A DNA stretch of 64,000 bases. It comes from CAVTWS01 sp963738445 (GTDB taxonomy: Bacteria; Actinomycetota; Acidimicrobiia; Acidimicrobiales; SHLQ01). Below are positions 54,593-62,983 of the stretch, piece after piece. The position numbers and the translations under genes were made by a program. The notes under the pieces are model-generated. The model was not told the origin of the DNA, did not search any database, and saw only the letters and a program-made list of their open reading frames with translations. The stretch spans positions 124,001-188,000 of the forward strand of contig CAVTWS010000004.1 of the NCBI GenBank assembly GCA_963738445.1, in the 5' to 3' direction. Position 1 is the stretch's first letter. Each line of letters starts with the position of its first letter.

Positions 54593-55516
54593 TCAAACGT
54601 CTGTACGATTCATATCGGCTCTCATCTGATGGTAGATCCGCTCCAAATCGTCGAGATCAGCGAACTCCACGGTGATTCGGCCGCGACTCGCTCCCAGCTC
54701 GATGTTCACGCGGGTCGACAAGAAGTCGCCCAGGAGCTCCTCGAGTTCCAACAGCGCAGGCTCCTTCAGTCGAGTTGCCCGCGGTGACGGCGCCGCCGGA
54801 TCCGGAGCCGTCGAGGCTTCGACCTCGTTGGCCCGAGGGTCATCGAGGTCCTCACCGCCACCCCGGCACAAGGCCTCGGCCTCGCGCACGCTCAACCCGT
54901 CCTCGACGATGAGCTCGGCCATGCGGCACCGCTGCTCGTCGTCGGCCAGAGCGAGCAAGGCCCGGGCATGTCCGGCTGACAACACCCCTTCCACTACGTA
55001 CCTCTGGACGACCGGCGGGAGCTGGAGCAAGCGAAGGGTGTTGGCCACCGCGGATCGGCTCCGTCCCACGCGCGACGCGACCTGATCCTGGGTCATCCCG
55101 AAGTCATCGACCAACTGCTGGTAGGCCGACGCTTCCTCCAAGGCGTTCAGATCCTGTCGGTGCAGGTTCTCCACCACCGCCTGTTCGAGACTGGCCAGAT
55201 CAGCGACCGGTCGGACGATGGCGGGAATCAGTTGGAGGCCCGCTCGGCGAGCCGCCCGCCACCGACGTTCCCCGGCGATCAGTTCGAACCCGTCCTCGTG
55301 AGGCCGCACGAGAATCGGCTGCAACACGCCAAGCTCCCGTATCGACGCCGTCAAGGACTCGAGGGACTCCTCGTCGAAGTGCTCGCGGGGTTGGTAGCGA
55401 TTCGGTTCGACCAACGCCACCGGCACGTCCATGAGCTCGCTGTCGTTCTCGCCCCCTCGCACCTCGCTCGGGATCAGTGAACCGAGCCCTCGGCCCAGAC
55501 CGCTACGTCGCTGCAC
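54593..55516 (-). CDS. parB: Chromosome partitioning protein ParB
   Basis: A 307-residue CTP-dependent clamp that loads at parS. The N-terminal segment is RRSGLGRGLGSLIP (ParA-activating), followed by the ParB core PNRYQPREHFDEESLESL, LIAGERRWRAAR (GERRxRA CTPase motif), ENLHRQDLNALEEA, the HTH RVGRSRSAVANTLRLLQL, and a C-terminal dimerisation region. GTG 55516 has AAGGAGGTGG upstream and overlaps the parA stop by 14 nt. Two parS sites lie upstream of parA. Confidence 0.95.
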   Translation of the reverse strand: MQRRSGLGRGLGSLIPSEVRGGENDSELMDVPVALVEPNRYQPREHFDEESLESLTASIRELGVLQPILVRPHEDGFELIAGERRWRAARRAGLQLIPAIVRPVADLASLEQAVVENLHRQDLNALEEASAYQQLVDDFGMTQDQVASRVGRSRSAVANTLRLLQLPPVVQRYVVEGVLSAGHARALLALADDEQRCRMAELIVEDGLSVREAEALCRGGGEDLDDPRANEVEASTAPDPAAPSPRATRLKEPALLELEELLGDFLSTRVNIELGASRGRITVEFADLDDLERIYHQMRADMNRTDV

Positions 55517-56318
55517 GAGCCACCTCCTTGGCCAACTCCCGGTACGCCAAGGCACCGCGAGACACCGGATCGAACGTGGTGATCGGTTGACCGAAACTGG
55601 GCGCCTCCGAGAGTCGCACCGTCCTCGGGATGACCTGGCGGCAGACTTTCTCCCCGAAGTGCTCGCGGACTTCGTCGGCCACCTGCACCGCAAGATTGGT
55701 TCGAGCGTCGTACATCACCAAGACGATGGTGGAGACCTCGAGGGTCGGGTTCAGGTTTTTGCGCACCAGGTCCACGTTGCGAAGGAGCTGGCCGAGACCT
55801 TCGAGCGCGTAGTACTCGCACTGAATCGGCACGCAGACCTCGGTCGCCGCCGTGAGCGCATTGACCGTCAACAGGCCCAAGGACGGGGGGCAGTCGATCA
55901 CGATGTAGTCATAGTCATCCAGGACCGGCCGAAGCGCATCACGAAGACGTCCCTCGCGGCTGAAGGCCGGGACCAGCTCGATCTCGGCTCCGGCCAGATC
56001 CAGACTCGCCGGCGCCAGGAACAGGTTCTTCACCGCCGTCGGTTCGACGCAATCTTCGAGAGGCACGTCGTTGAGGAGAACGTCGTAGATCGACACTTCG
56101 AGCGACCGCGGGTTGATTCCCAAACCAGTGCTGGCATTGGACTGGGGATCGAGGTCCACAACCAGTACCCGGAAGCCGAGGTCGGCCAGTGCGGCGCCCA
56201 GATTCACCGTGGTGGTCGTCTTCCCCACCCCACCCTTCTGATTCGCCAGCGCGATGACCCGAGTCGATGTCGGTCTGGGCAGATCGCCTATGGGGGATGA
56301 TTCGTCGTATCGACCCAC
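55503..56318 (-). CDS. parA: Chromosome partitioning ATPase ParA/Soj
   Basis: A 271-residue deviant-Walker ATPase. The P-loop is ANQKGGVGKTTTTVNLG with the signature Lys, the switch region is LVVDLDPQSNASTGLG, Walker B is YDYIVIDCPPSLGLLT, and PIQCEYYALEGLGQL follows. It forms nucleoid-bound gradients that move ParB-parS. GTG 56318 has GAGGAGG 7 nt upstream. parB follows with a 14-nt overlap. rsmG is upstream on the same strand. Confidence 0.95.
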   Translation of the reverse strand: MGRYDESSPIGDLPRPTSTRVIALANQKGGVGKTTTTVNLGAALADLGFRVLVVDLDPQSNASTGLGINPRSLEVSIYDVLLNDVPLEDCVEPTAVKNLFLAPASLDLAGAEIELVPAFSREGRLRDALRPVLDDYDYIVIDCPPSLGLLTVNALTAATEVCVPIQCEYYALEGLGQLLRNVDLVRKNLNPTLEVSTIVLVMYDARTNLAVQVADEVREHFGEKVCRQVIPRTVRLSEAPSFGQPITTFDPVSRGALAYRELAKEVARAAT

Positions 56319-56421
56319 CGGGGCCCTCCTCGCCGTCCACGTTGGCGCTCGTCGGCAACGTCATGGTAGCCAGCGCGTTCGGGTACGTACGCGGATCCGA
56401 GCCGCGCTCGGGCTCAGGACA

Positions 56422-56437
56422 TGTTTCACGTGAAACA
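56422..56437. other. parS site 1
   Basis: TGTTTCACGTGAAACA is a perfect 16-bp palindrome equal to the bacterial parS consensus. It lies between parA and rsmG, where ParB can load near the origin. Confidence 0.92.
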
Positions 56438-56538
56438 CATCCGCCTCCGACTCCGGTGGTCAGGTGGTCCGCACCCACCGCGAGGAATCGCTCGCCCACG
56501 CCCCGCCGTCTTCGAGTCGCTCCGCCACCGCCCCCGGG

Positions 56539-56554
56539 TGTTTCACGTGGAACA
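56539..56554. other. parS site 2
   Basis: TGTTTCACGTGGAACA is the consensus read on the opposite strand (TGTTCCACGTGAAACA). It is 117 bp from site 1 and just after the rsmG stop. Confidence 0.88.
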
Positions 56555-56559
56555 CTTGC

Positions 56560-57145
56560 TCAGAGCCGACGAAGGACCACCCAGTTGGTGCCCCGATGAC
56601 GGACGAGCCGATCACAGGACATGCCCGCCGCCGCCAGGTCTGCCCCCACCCAACGGTCCCGGTTAAGAACCGGCTCGCCGCTGACCATGGCCAACCCGCC
56701 GGCCTGCAACCACTGCGCCGTCGCCTGGACGGTCGTCGAGGGTGGACCAAACCCACGGGCCGTCACCAACGTGGCGGCGGCGAGCCATCGGCGCGCTTCG
56801 GCGCGGAGCGGCCGGCCGGCATCGTCCTCGACCACGACCACCCGGTCGCTCACACCCAGAAACCTCACCGCCCACCGGAGATGCCGAGCGCCGCGTCGCC
56901 GACCGCTCCACCAGGACGCCTCGCCATGCCGGCAGGTCCACTAGCACCGGCAACGCCGGCACTCCACCACCACTCCCGAGGTCCACCATCACCCCGGGAG
57001 CCTGGAGCGCCACCAGCTCCCCCAGCGAACGAGCGTGGTCCAGATGCGACTCGACCGGGCCCGGACCGAGAAATCCTCGGTCCCAGGCCCGGTCGAGCAC
57101 AGTCATCAGTTTGTCAGGAGCTGCCGAGCCGCCACTGGTCTCCAC
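56560..57145 (-). CDS. rsmG: 16S rRNA (guanine527-N7) methyltransferase, frameshifted
   Basis: A protein of about 195 residues. The first frame from GTG 57145 has VMVDLGSGGGVPALPV (SAM-binding GxGxG) and VLVERSATRR. A one-base shift near 56885 restores LRWAVRFLGVSDRV and ARGFGPPSTTVQ to the TGA at 56560. It methylates G527 in the 530 loop, and loss gives low-level streptomycin resistance. The shift is probably an extra G in the read. It sits in the usual jag-rsmG-parA order. Confidence 0.85.
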
Positions 57146-57172
57146 GACGTCAGCGGCAGTCGATCGGCGGGC

Positions 57173-58105
57173 TCAACTGTCAGCGGCAGCGACTGCGGGC
57201 TCCGGCGAGACCACTACCCGGCGCCGTGGGTCTTCGCCTTCGGAGCTGGTCACCACGCCCTCGATCTCCATCAGCGCGTCGTGCACGACCTTGCGGTCGG
57301 GCGACGACATCGGCTCCAGAGCCCGGGCCACACCCGATTCGCGCACCGACTCGGCAACGGTCACGGCGAAGGCCGCCAACGCCTCACGTCGCTTGTGACG
57401 GTATCCGGCCACATCGACCCGGACCCGTTTGTCCGACGGGCCGGCATGGCGTTGGACGACGGTGCGCACCACATCCTGGAGGGCTTCCAACGTCCGGCCG
57501 CGTGGGCCGACCAGGATGCCGACCGCTTCGCCGGTCACGTTGACCTCGCGAGTGTCGTCGTCGACCGCCACCCGCTCGAGCGAGCCGCTGACCCCGAAAC
57601 GATCGAGCAACGTAGTCAGGAATTCTTCGGCCTTCTGTGCTTGCTCATCGACACTCATGTCTTCGGTCACCGATGTTCCTCCACGTTCGTCATTCGTTCT
57701 GCTGTCGTCATTCGATCGAGCCGGGCGGGGCGCCCGACCGGACTCGCCGCGGGGCCGCGGGGCCCGATCCCTGCCACTCGCCGCTCCGTTCGAACTCCGT
57801 TCACCCCGGGCACCGGCGGCCGCCGGTTTCGGGGCGTCACTGGCTCCATCGGCCTTGGGGCCATCGGCCTTGACGCCGTCTTTGGGCGCGCCCCGCCGGC
57901 GATCCCGCCGTTCCGCCTTCGGGCGAGGCGACGACGGACGGATCCGCGCCCGTACCCGAGCCTCGTTCTTCAGTCGACCGAACATGCCGGTTCGAGCTTC
58001 CTCGATGACTTCGAACTCGGCGTCGGACATATCGACACCCAGCAGGTCGAGCGCTGCTTCTTTGGCCTCGTCGACCGTCTTTCCGGTCACTTGCACCCAA
58101 TCCAC
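57173..58105 (-). CDS. jag: Jag/SpoIIIJ-associated RNA-binding protein (KH and R3H)
   Basis: A 310-residue protein. It has an N-terminal Jag domain (VTGKTVDEAKEAALDLLG, ARTGMFGRLKNEARV), a long basic Pro/Arg/Ser linker (about 75-170), a KH domain (VGILVGPRGRTLEALQDVVR) and a C-terminal R3H (RKVVHDALMEIEGV). It is the KhpB/EloR family that binds RNA and tunes cell elongation. GTG 58105 overlaps yidC stop context by 1-3 nt and fits the family start. The linker is longer than in many homologues. Confidence 0.9.
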   Translation of the reverse strand: MDWVQVTGKTVDEAKEAALDLLGVDMSDAEFEVIEEARTGMFGRLKNEARVRARIRPSSPRPKAERRDRRRGAPKDGVKADGPKADGASDAPKPAAAGARGERSSNGAASGRDRAPRPRGESGRAPRPARSNDDSRTNDERGGTSVTEDMSVDEQAQKAEEFLTTLLDRFGVSGSLERVAVDDDTREVNVTGEAVGILVGPRGRTLEALQDVVRTVVQRHAGPSDKRVRVDVAGYRHKRREALAAFAVTVAESVRESGVARALEPMSSPDRKVVHDALMEIEGVVTSSEGEDPRRRVVVSPEPAVAAADS

Positions 58106-58106
58106 G

Positions 58107-59199
58107 TCAGGTCCTCTTCTTCTTGTTCTTCGTTGACGGCGATGTGCGACTGCCGGTTCGCCCCGAAGGGGGCGTCTGACCGGCGGTCGTACGACGGCTC
58201 TTGGCCGTGTTCGAACTTGCCGAACCCTGGGTCGACGAGGCGCTGGCCGCCGTGCGGGTCGAGGGTTTCGACGATGGTGTGACTCGCCCGCCGGTACGGC
58301 GGTTGCCCGCCGAAGAGACTGGCGCCGACTTCTCCGCGATGTTGGCCGGCCCACCCGCGCGCGCCGTGCCCGTCGGTGACGCCTCGATCGGAGCCGGCCG
58401 ATCGTGGTAGAACTTCCGCGTGATGTAGGCCTGCTGGGCGATCCGGAACAGGTTCCCGGTGAGGAAGTACACCACCATGGCCGCGGGCAGGCCGTACGAG
58501 ATGATCGGGATCATGAAGGGGATGATCTTCATGATCGCCTGTTGCTGAGGGTTCATCTGAGCGTTGCTGCTCCGACCCTGGATCTGCCGCTGCTGGACGC
58601 GCGAGGTGACGAACACCAACATGATCGAGCGCGAGATAGGGGAGTGCCTTGACGAACCCCTCCTGCAACATCTGGCTGAGCGACCGGGAGAGGTCGATCC
58701 CGAACGAGTTCATTTCGTTCGTCAGCTGCAGGTCCTGGAAGATGGTGTCGCCGTGATCGACGTACTGCGGGTTGAACTTCCGTCGTTCGATCTCAACCGC
58801 GGCAAAGGCGGCGCCAGTCGAGGCCTGGGCCGTGAGCTGCCCGGCGGCGAGACCGACCGAGGTGAACCGTGTCGTCAGCCCGCTCAGCACCCGATACAGC
58901 ACCATGAACACGGGCAACTGGATCAGCATGGGAACACAGCCGCCCAGCGGGTTGATCTGATGCTCCTTGTAGAAGGCCATCATCTCTTCGTTCATCCGCG
59001 GCCGGTCCTGCTTGAACTCGGTCTGGATGCGCTTGAGCTCGGGCTGCAGCCGCTGCATCTCGAGCATCGACTTCGTGCTCTTGAGCGTGAACGGTGTCGT
59101 CACCACGTTCACCAGGATCGTCAGGCCGACGATGGCGAGCCCGTACGACTTGGTGATCTCGTAGAGCCAGGCCAAAACGCCGGCAATGAGGTCGAACAT
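58107..59199 (-). CDS. yidC: Membrane protein insertase YidC/Oxa1, frameshifted
   Basis: A membrane insertase of about 363 residues. It has an N-terminal helix LAWLYEITKSYGLAIVGLTI, the conserved TTPFTLKSTKSMLEMQRLQPE, FKQDRPRMNEEMMAFYKEH and NPLGGCVPMLIQLPVFMVLY, then a one-base slip near 58627 in GCTCGATCATG. It continues MLVFVTSRVQQRQ, MKIIPFMIPIISYGLPAAMVVYF and a basic C-terminal tail. It inserts membrane proteins with SecYEG or alone. The loss of frame in an essential gene argues for a read error. ATG 59199 overlaps the yidD stop (TGATG). Confidence 0.9.
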
Positions 59200-59429
59200 C
59201 AGTTCCCTTTCACCTCGGGGACGGGGTCCCACCCGTGCCCACCGAGCGGATGACACCGAGCGATTCGTCGCGCCGCCAGCCATCCACCCCGAACCGCGCC
59301 GTGATGACCCAGGGCATCGCGGGCGTACGAGGAACAGCTGGGCTGAAACCGGCACGGAGAAGGTCGGCCGGCCCGGGCCGCTTGATACCAGCCGATCAGG
59401 CGGTCCATCGCCTGGGCCAACGGACTCAT
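59199..59429 (-). CDS. yidD: Membrane protein insertion efficiency factor YidD
   Basis: A 76-residue protein with the CRFQPSCSSYARDALG motif (conserved Cys pair) and HPLGGHGWDPVP of YidD. It probably assists YidC at the membrane. It lies between rnpA (4-nt overlap) and yidC (TGATG overlap), the standard rpmH-rnpA-yidD-yidC order. ATG 59429 gives the family length. Confidence 0.93.
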   Translation of the reverse strand: MSPLAQAMDRLIGWYQAARAGRPSPCRFQPSCSSYARDALGHHGAVRGGWLAARRIARCHPLGGHGWDPVPEVKGN

Positions 59430-59749
59430 GTCGACTCCGAGGACAGCACGGCGACCAGTTCGAGCGTCTCCTCGCGGAGTTCGTCGAAGGTCGCCGACGC
59501 CGCGGCCGGGGCGGCACCCACGAGCCACGCTCCCGGCATCAGCCCGGGCGAGCTGCGCATGATCTCCCGCAGCCGACGCCGTACCCGGTTGCGCACGACC
59601 GCGGTCCCTACCCGTCGAGTGACCGCGAAAGCGACACGAGGCGGCACGGACCCGTCGGCGGCGTACCGCACCGAGACCAATCGGCCCGAACGCCGGCGGC
59701 CCCGGGCCACGGCCCGAAAAGTCGTTCGATCGCGGATGGGCGCGATCAC
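59426..59749 (-). CDS. rnpA: Ribonuclease P protein component
   Basis: A 107-residue basic protein. The signature is RVAFAVTRRVGTAVVRNRVRRRLREIMR (RNR motif), contacting RNase P RNA and the 5' leader of pre-tRNA. It matures tRNA 5' ends. GTG 59749 lies 15 nt after rpmH, as in most bacteria. The N terminus (RDRTTFRAVARGRRRSG) matches the family. Confidence 0.93.
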   Translation of the reverse strand: MIAPIRDRTTFRAVARGRRRSGRLVSVRYAADGSVPPRVAFAVTRRVGTAVVRNRVRRRLREIMRSSPGLMPGAWLVGAAPAAASATFDELREETLELVAVLSSEST

Positions 59750-59764
59750 TGGCGGTGCGTCGCC

Positions 59765-59899
59765 CTACGCCGACAGGCGCTTGCGGCCCTTGGCCCGGCG
59801 AGCCCGCAACACGGCGCGGCCGGCCTTGGTCGACATCCGCTTGCGGAAGCCGTGACGCGTGGCGCGTTTGCGGGCGTTGGGCTGATAGGTCTGCTTCAT
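59765..59899 (-). CDS. rpmH: 50S ribosomal protein L34
   Basis: A 44-residue protein with KQTYQPNARKRATRHGFRKRM, KAGRAVLRARRAKGRKRLSA (two adjoining fragments), the invariant L34 pattern. ATG 59899 has GAGGTG upstream. It begins the rpmH-rnpA-yidD-yidC-jag-rsmG-parA-parB gene string reading away from dnaA. Its promoter is probably at 60045-60074. Confidence 0.96.
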   Translation of the reverse strand: MKQTYQPNARKRATRHGFRKRMSTKAGRAVLRARRAKGRKRLSA

Positions 59900-60044
59900 T
59901 CCACACCTCGGGAGGAGACACGCACCCGGCCAGGCGTCCTGGCCCGTGGCGTTCGGTCGCTGCACATCGCTGCCCCACTACCGCACCGAGAACCGGTGCA
60001 AAGGCAGACGGCGGCGCCGGAGACGCCGGTCGTATGACCCTCCT

Positions 60045-60074
60045 ACGCTAGAGGTGCCGGTGGAGTATCCACAA
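60045..60074 (-). promoter_or_regulatory. Putative rpmH promoter
   Basis: On the minus strand, TTGTGG (60074-60069) and TAGCGT (60050-60045) are 18 nt apart, about 145 nt before the rpmH ATG. The -35 overlaps a DnaA-box-like TATCCACA, so initiator binding could affect ribosomal gene expression. Confidence 0.45.
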
Positions 60075-60098
60075 CCGCCCGACCGGACTCATGTCCCG

Positions 60099-60129
60099 TT
60101 GCGCGTTGGGCGATGGCGGGTGCTAGCTT
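60099..60129 (+). promoter_or_regulatory. Putative dnaA promoter
   Basis: TTGCGC (60099-60104) and the extended -10 TGCTAGCTT (TAGCTT 60124-60129) are 19 nt apart. The dnaA start is about 160 nt downstream, and DnaA boxes lie between, which would allow autoregulation. Confidence 0.35.
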
Positions 60130-60286
60130 CACGCCCCTACCGCATTGCGTGCGGCAGGGATGGAATCAACAGAGCAAGCGAGTGGATCGAGCTTGTCGGT
60201 GTGGGGACACCGGCCCAGTGGCCCTTCTTTCCACAGCTGTGGATCTCTGTGTGGACAAGGGTGGGCTCGGGAAAGGCCACGCGCAG

Positions 60287-61654
60287 GTGGACGGAGCGAA
60301 TGAGCTGTGGACAACATGCGCGGACCGCATTCGCGAGGATGTGTCCGATGCCGTGTGGTTCAGCACCTTCGCGCAGGTGAGCGCGGTCGATCTCGACGAG
60401 ATCGAGCTCGTTCTGGCCGTGCCGCACCGGCGGGCCAAGGACCACATCGAGGGTCGCTACCTGGGTCTGGTGCGGGGTGCGCTGTCGGACGCCGGTGCGG
60501 GTGAGATCGACATCCGGGTGGTGGTCCAGACCGAACCCGAGCCGGACGAGATCTTCGTGCCCATCAATCCGCTCGACCCGGCAGCGGATCTCCTCCGAAC
60601 GGTGTCCCACGTCGAACCTGACGCCGAGATCGCCCCCGACGACCGCTACACCTTCGAAGCGTTCGTCACCGGCGACTCGAACCGCTTTGCCGAAGCGGCG
60701 GCCCAGGCGGTCGCCGAGACGCCCGGCCGGAGCTACAACCCACTGTTCATCTACGGCGATCCCGGGCTTGGGAAGACCCACCTCCTACAGGCCATCGGCC
60801 ACTACGTCTCGAAGCACTACCCGACCTACACGGTGCGGTACACGAACACCGAACGGCTCTTCAACGAGTTCGTCGACGCCATCCGTAACAACACACAGCT
60901 CGCGTTCAAGGAGCGGTACCGCGAGGTCGACCTGCTCCTCGTCGACGACGTGCAGTTCATCGAAGGTCGGGAGCGGCTCCAGGAAGAGTTCTTCCACACC
61001 TTCGACGCTCTCTACCAGGCCAAACGCCAGATCGTGTTGTCCTCGGACCGGCCGCCGGACTCGATCAAGACCCTCGAGGCCCGCCTTCGCGGACGGTTCA
61101 AGATGGGCCTGATCACCGACATCCAACCCCCGGACCTCGAGACCCGCCTCGCCATCTTGCGGAAGAAGGGGGAGGAGGACCCCGTCTTCATCCCCGACAC
61201 CGTCCTCACCTTCATCGCCAGCAACATCACCGACAACATCCGTGAGCTCGAAGGCGCCCTCACCCGAGTCACCGCCTACGCCCGACTCACCCGCCAGGAC
61301 CTGACCCCCGAGTTGGCCGAACGGGTGTTGGCCGAGTTCCTCACCCTCAAAGAGCCCCGGCAGATCACCGTCGACCTGATCATCGAGCGAACCGCCGTCC
61401 TGTTCGACCTCGAGATCGCCGAGTTGACCGGAGGCAGCCGGCGTCGACCGCTCGTGCAGGCCCGTCAGATCGCCATGTACGTGTCACGCAACCTGACCCA
61501 GGAGAGCTACCCCTCGATCGGTCGGGCGTTCGGCAACCGCGACCACACCACCGTCATCCACGCGGTCGAAAAGATCAGCCGCCTGATGCCCGAACGGCAG
61601 GCCGTGTACGACCAGGTCACCAAGCTCATGTCCGACCTACGGTCTGGGGATTGA
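60287..61654 (+). CDS. dnaA: Chromosomal replication initiator DnaA
   Basis: A 455-residue AAA+ initiator. Domain I begins near ELWTTCADRIRED, and domain II is a short acidic linker. Domain III has Walker A GDPGLGKTHLLQAIG, Walker B LLLVDDVQFIEGRE and the sensor-2 region. Domain IV has the DnaA-box-binding HTH ending in GNRDHTTVIHAVEKI. GTG 60287 gives the usual N terminus, while longer starts (GTG 60251, 60113) would add an unusual extension. It melts oriC with bound ATP. DnaA boxes flank and enter the gene. Confidence 0.96.
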   Translation: MDGANELWTTCADRIREDVSDAVWFSTFAQVSAVDLDEIELVLAVPHRRAKDHIEGRYLGLVRGALSDAGAGEIDIRVVVQTEPEPDEIFVPINPLDPAADLLRTVSHVEPDAEIAPDDRYTFEAFVTGDSNRFAEAAAQAVAETPGRSYNPLFIYGDPGLGKTHLLQAIGHYVSKHYPTYTVRYTNTERLFNEFVDAIRNNTQLAFKERYREVDLLLVDDVQFIEGRERLQEEFFHTFDALYQAKRQIVLSSDRPPDSIKTLEARLRGRFKMGLITDIQPPDLETRLAILRKKGEEDPVFIPDTVLTFIASNITDNIRELEGALTRVTAYARLTRQDLTPELAERVLAEFLTLKEPRQITVDLIIERTAVLFDLEIAELTGGSRRRPLVQARQIAMYVSRNLTQESYPSIGRAFGNRDHTTVIHAVEKISRLMPERQAVYDQVTKLMSDLRSGD

Positions 61655-61875
61655 GGCAGGACGACGGTGGGGACAGGATGGGTTCGACATGTGGACGACC
61701 AGCGCGTGTTCCACACCCTCTCCTCGACCGCCCACACGAGTCCTCGCCGCTGTGGATACCGTTCGGACGACGAGAGGGCCTCTGACCGGCCGCGATTCGG
61801 TGTTGTCCACAATCCACACCCCCTACAACTACTTCCCCCCCGAGTATCGAATCATCCGAGATCAAGAGGCTGTCC
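61655..61875. other. dnaA-dnaN intergenic oriC candidate
   Basis: Contains DnaA boxes: TTGTCCACA (61803-61811, perfect), TGTGGATAC (61751-61759, one change), TGTGGACGA (61690-61698, one change) and CAATCCACA (61810-61818, weak). No gene is present. The dnaA-dnaN gap is the usual actinobacterial oriC. Confidence 0.75.
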
Positions 61876-62970
61876 ATGAAGTTTCGCTGCGAACGTGACG
61901 TTCTGCTCGACGGGTTGACCACGGCGGGCCGGGCGGTCAGCACCCGAGGTGGTGCCCTGCCGGTGTTGTCGGGAGTCCGGCTCAGCCTGACGGGTGACAC
62001 GCTGGTGCTCACCGGGAGCGACCTCGACATCACCATCACCATCACCATCCAGGTCGCGGGAGACTCCGACGGTGTCGCAGTGATCCCGTCCCGACTGTTC
62101 GTCGACATCGTCAGAGCGGTACCGCCCGGAGCGGTGATCGTCGAGGTCGCCGACGACGAAGCCCGGGTGATCGCCGGTCGCTCGGAGTTCGCGCTACGGA
62201 TCTTCCCCGCCGACGAGTACCCGCATCTCGTACACGCCCAAGGCGATGGTGTCGCGATCGACGCCGTGGGGCTGGCGGGCGCGCTCAAGCAGGTGATCCC
62301 GGCGGCGTCGAGCGACGACTCCCGACCGATCCTGACCGGGGTGCTGCTCGCGTCGGAGAACGGCGGCCTTCGTCTCGTCGCGACCGACTCGTATCGCCTG
62401 GCCGTGCGCGATCTTCCCGGGACCCAGGTGCTCGGTGAGGATCAGGAGGTGTTGGTGCCCTCGAAGGCGTTGAGCGAGGTGGCGAAGCTCCTCGGCGCCG
62501 GTGGCACGGTCACCTTGCGGCTCGGTGACCGTGATGCCTCCTTCGAGGTGGGTGGGGTCCAGCTCACCACGCGCCTGATCGAGGGCGCGTTCCCGAACTA
62601 CCGAGGCCTGATCCCGAGCAGCCAACCCAACGAACTTCGTGTCGGCCGTGACAGCCTCCTCGATGCGGTTCGACGGGTTCGCCTGCTGGCCCAGGAGGCG
62701 ACACCGATCCGTCTGGGCATGAACGACGGCACCCTCGAGTTGGTCGCGGTGACCCAGGACGTCGGGCAGGCGCACGAAGAGCTCGATGCCAGCTACAACG
62801 GCGCCGAGCTCACCGTGGCGTTCAACCCCGAGTACCTGCTGGACGGCATCGAGGCCGCGCAGGGCGAGGAGTTGGTGCTGCAGACCGTGGATGCGCTCAA
62901 GCCGGCGGTGATCCGCACCCCCGGGCGTGACGACTTCCTGTACCTGCTCATGCCCGTCCGGGTTTCGTAG
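61876..62970 (+). CDS. dnaN: DNA polymerase III beta sliding clamp
   Basis: A 364-residue clamp of three similar domains. It has MKFRCERDVLLDGL at the start, LTGSDLDITITITIQV (an Ile/Thr repeat from ATCACC triplets), LVATDSYRLAVRD and a C-terminal YLLMPVRV that forms the protein-binding cleft. It encircles DNA as a dimer. It lies between oriC and recF in the standard order. The short ITITIT run is a small tandem codon repeat that may vary between strains. Confidence 0.96.
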   Translation: MKFRCERDVLLDGLTTAGRAVSTRGGALPVLSGVRLSLTGDTLVLTGSDLDITITITIQVAGDSDGVAVIPSRLFVDIVRAVPPGAVIVEVADDEARVIAGRSEFALRIFPADEYPHLVHAQGDGVAIDAVGLAGALKQVIPAASSDDSRPILTGVLLASENGGLRLVATDSYRLAVRDLPGTQVLGEDQEVLVPSKALSEVAKLLGAGGTVTLRLGDRDASFEVGGVQLTTRLIEGAFPNYRGLIPSSQPNELRVGRDSLLDAVRRVRLLAQEATPIRLGMNDGTLELVAVTQDVGQAHEELDASYNGAELTVAFNPEYLLDGIEAAQGEELVLQTVDALKPAVIRTPGRDDFLYLLMPVRVS

Positions 62971-62983
62971 CCGAACCCGCACG

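Larger units (their letters stand above)
59900..60286. other. rpmH-dnaA intergenic region, part of the origin
   Basis: This 387-nt gap holds no gene. It has DnaA-box-like sequences GTATCCACA (60066-60074) and TGTGGACAA (60250-60258), another TTTCCACAG and TGTGGATCT pair near 60225-60246, and the divergent rpmH/dnaA promoters. A further perfect box TGTGGACAA (60306-60314) lies inside dnaA codons 7-10. Confidence 0.6.

Noticed and set aside
60113..60286. N-terminal extension of DnaA from ATG 60113
   Set aside because: The added 58 residues (for example SFTPLPHCVRQGWNQQ) resemble no DnaA domain I, and they overlap the likely promoter and DnaA boxes.
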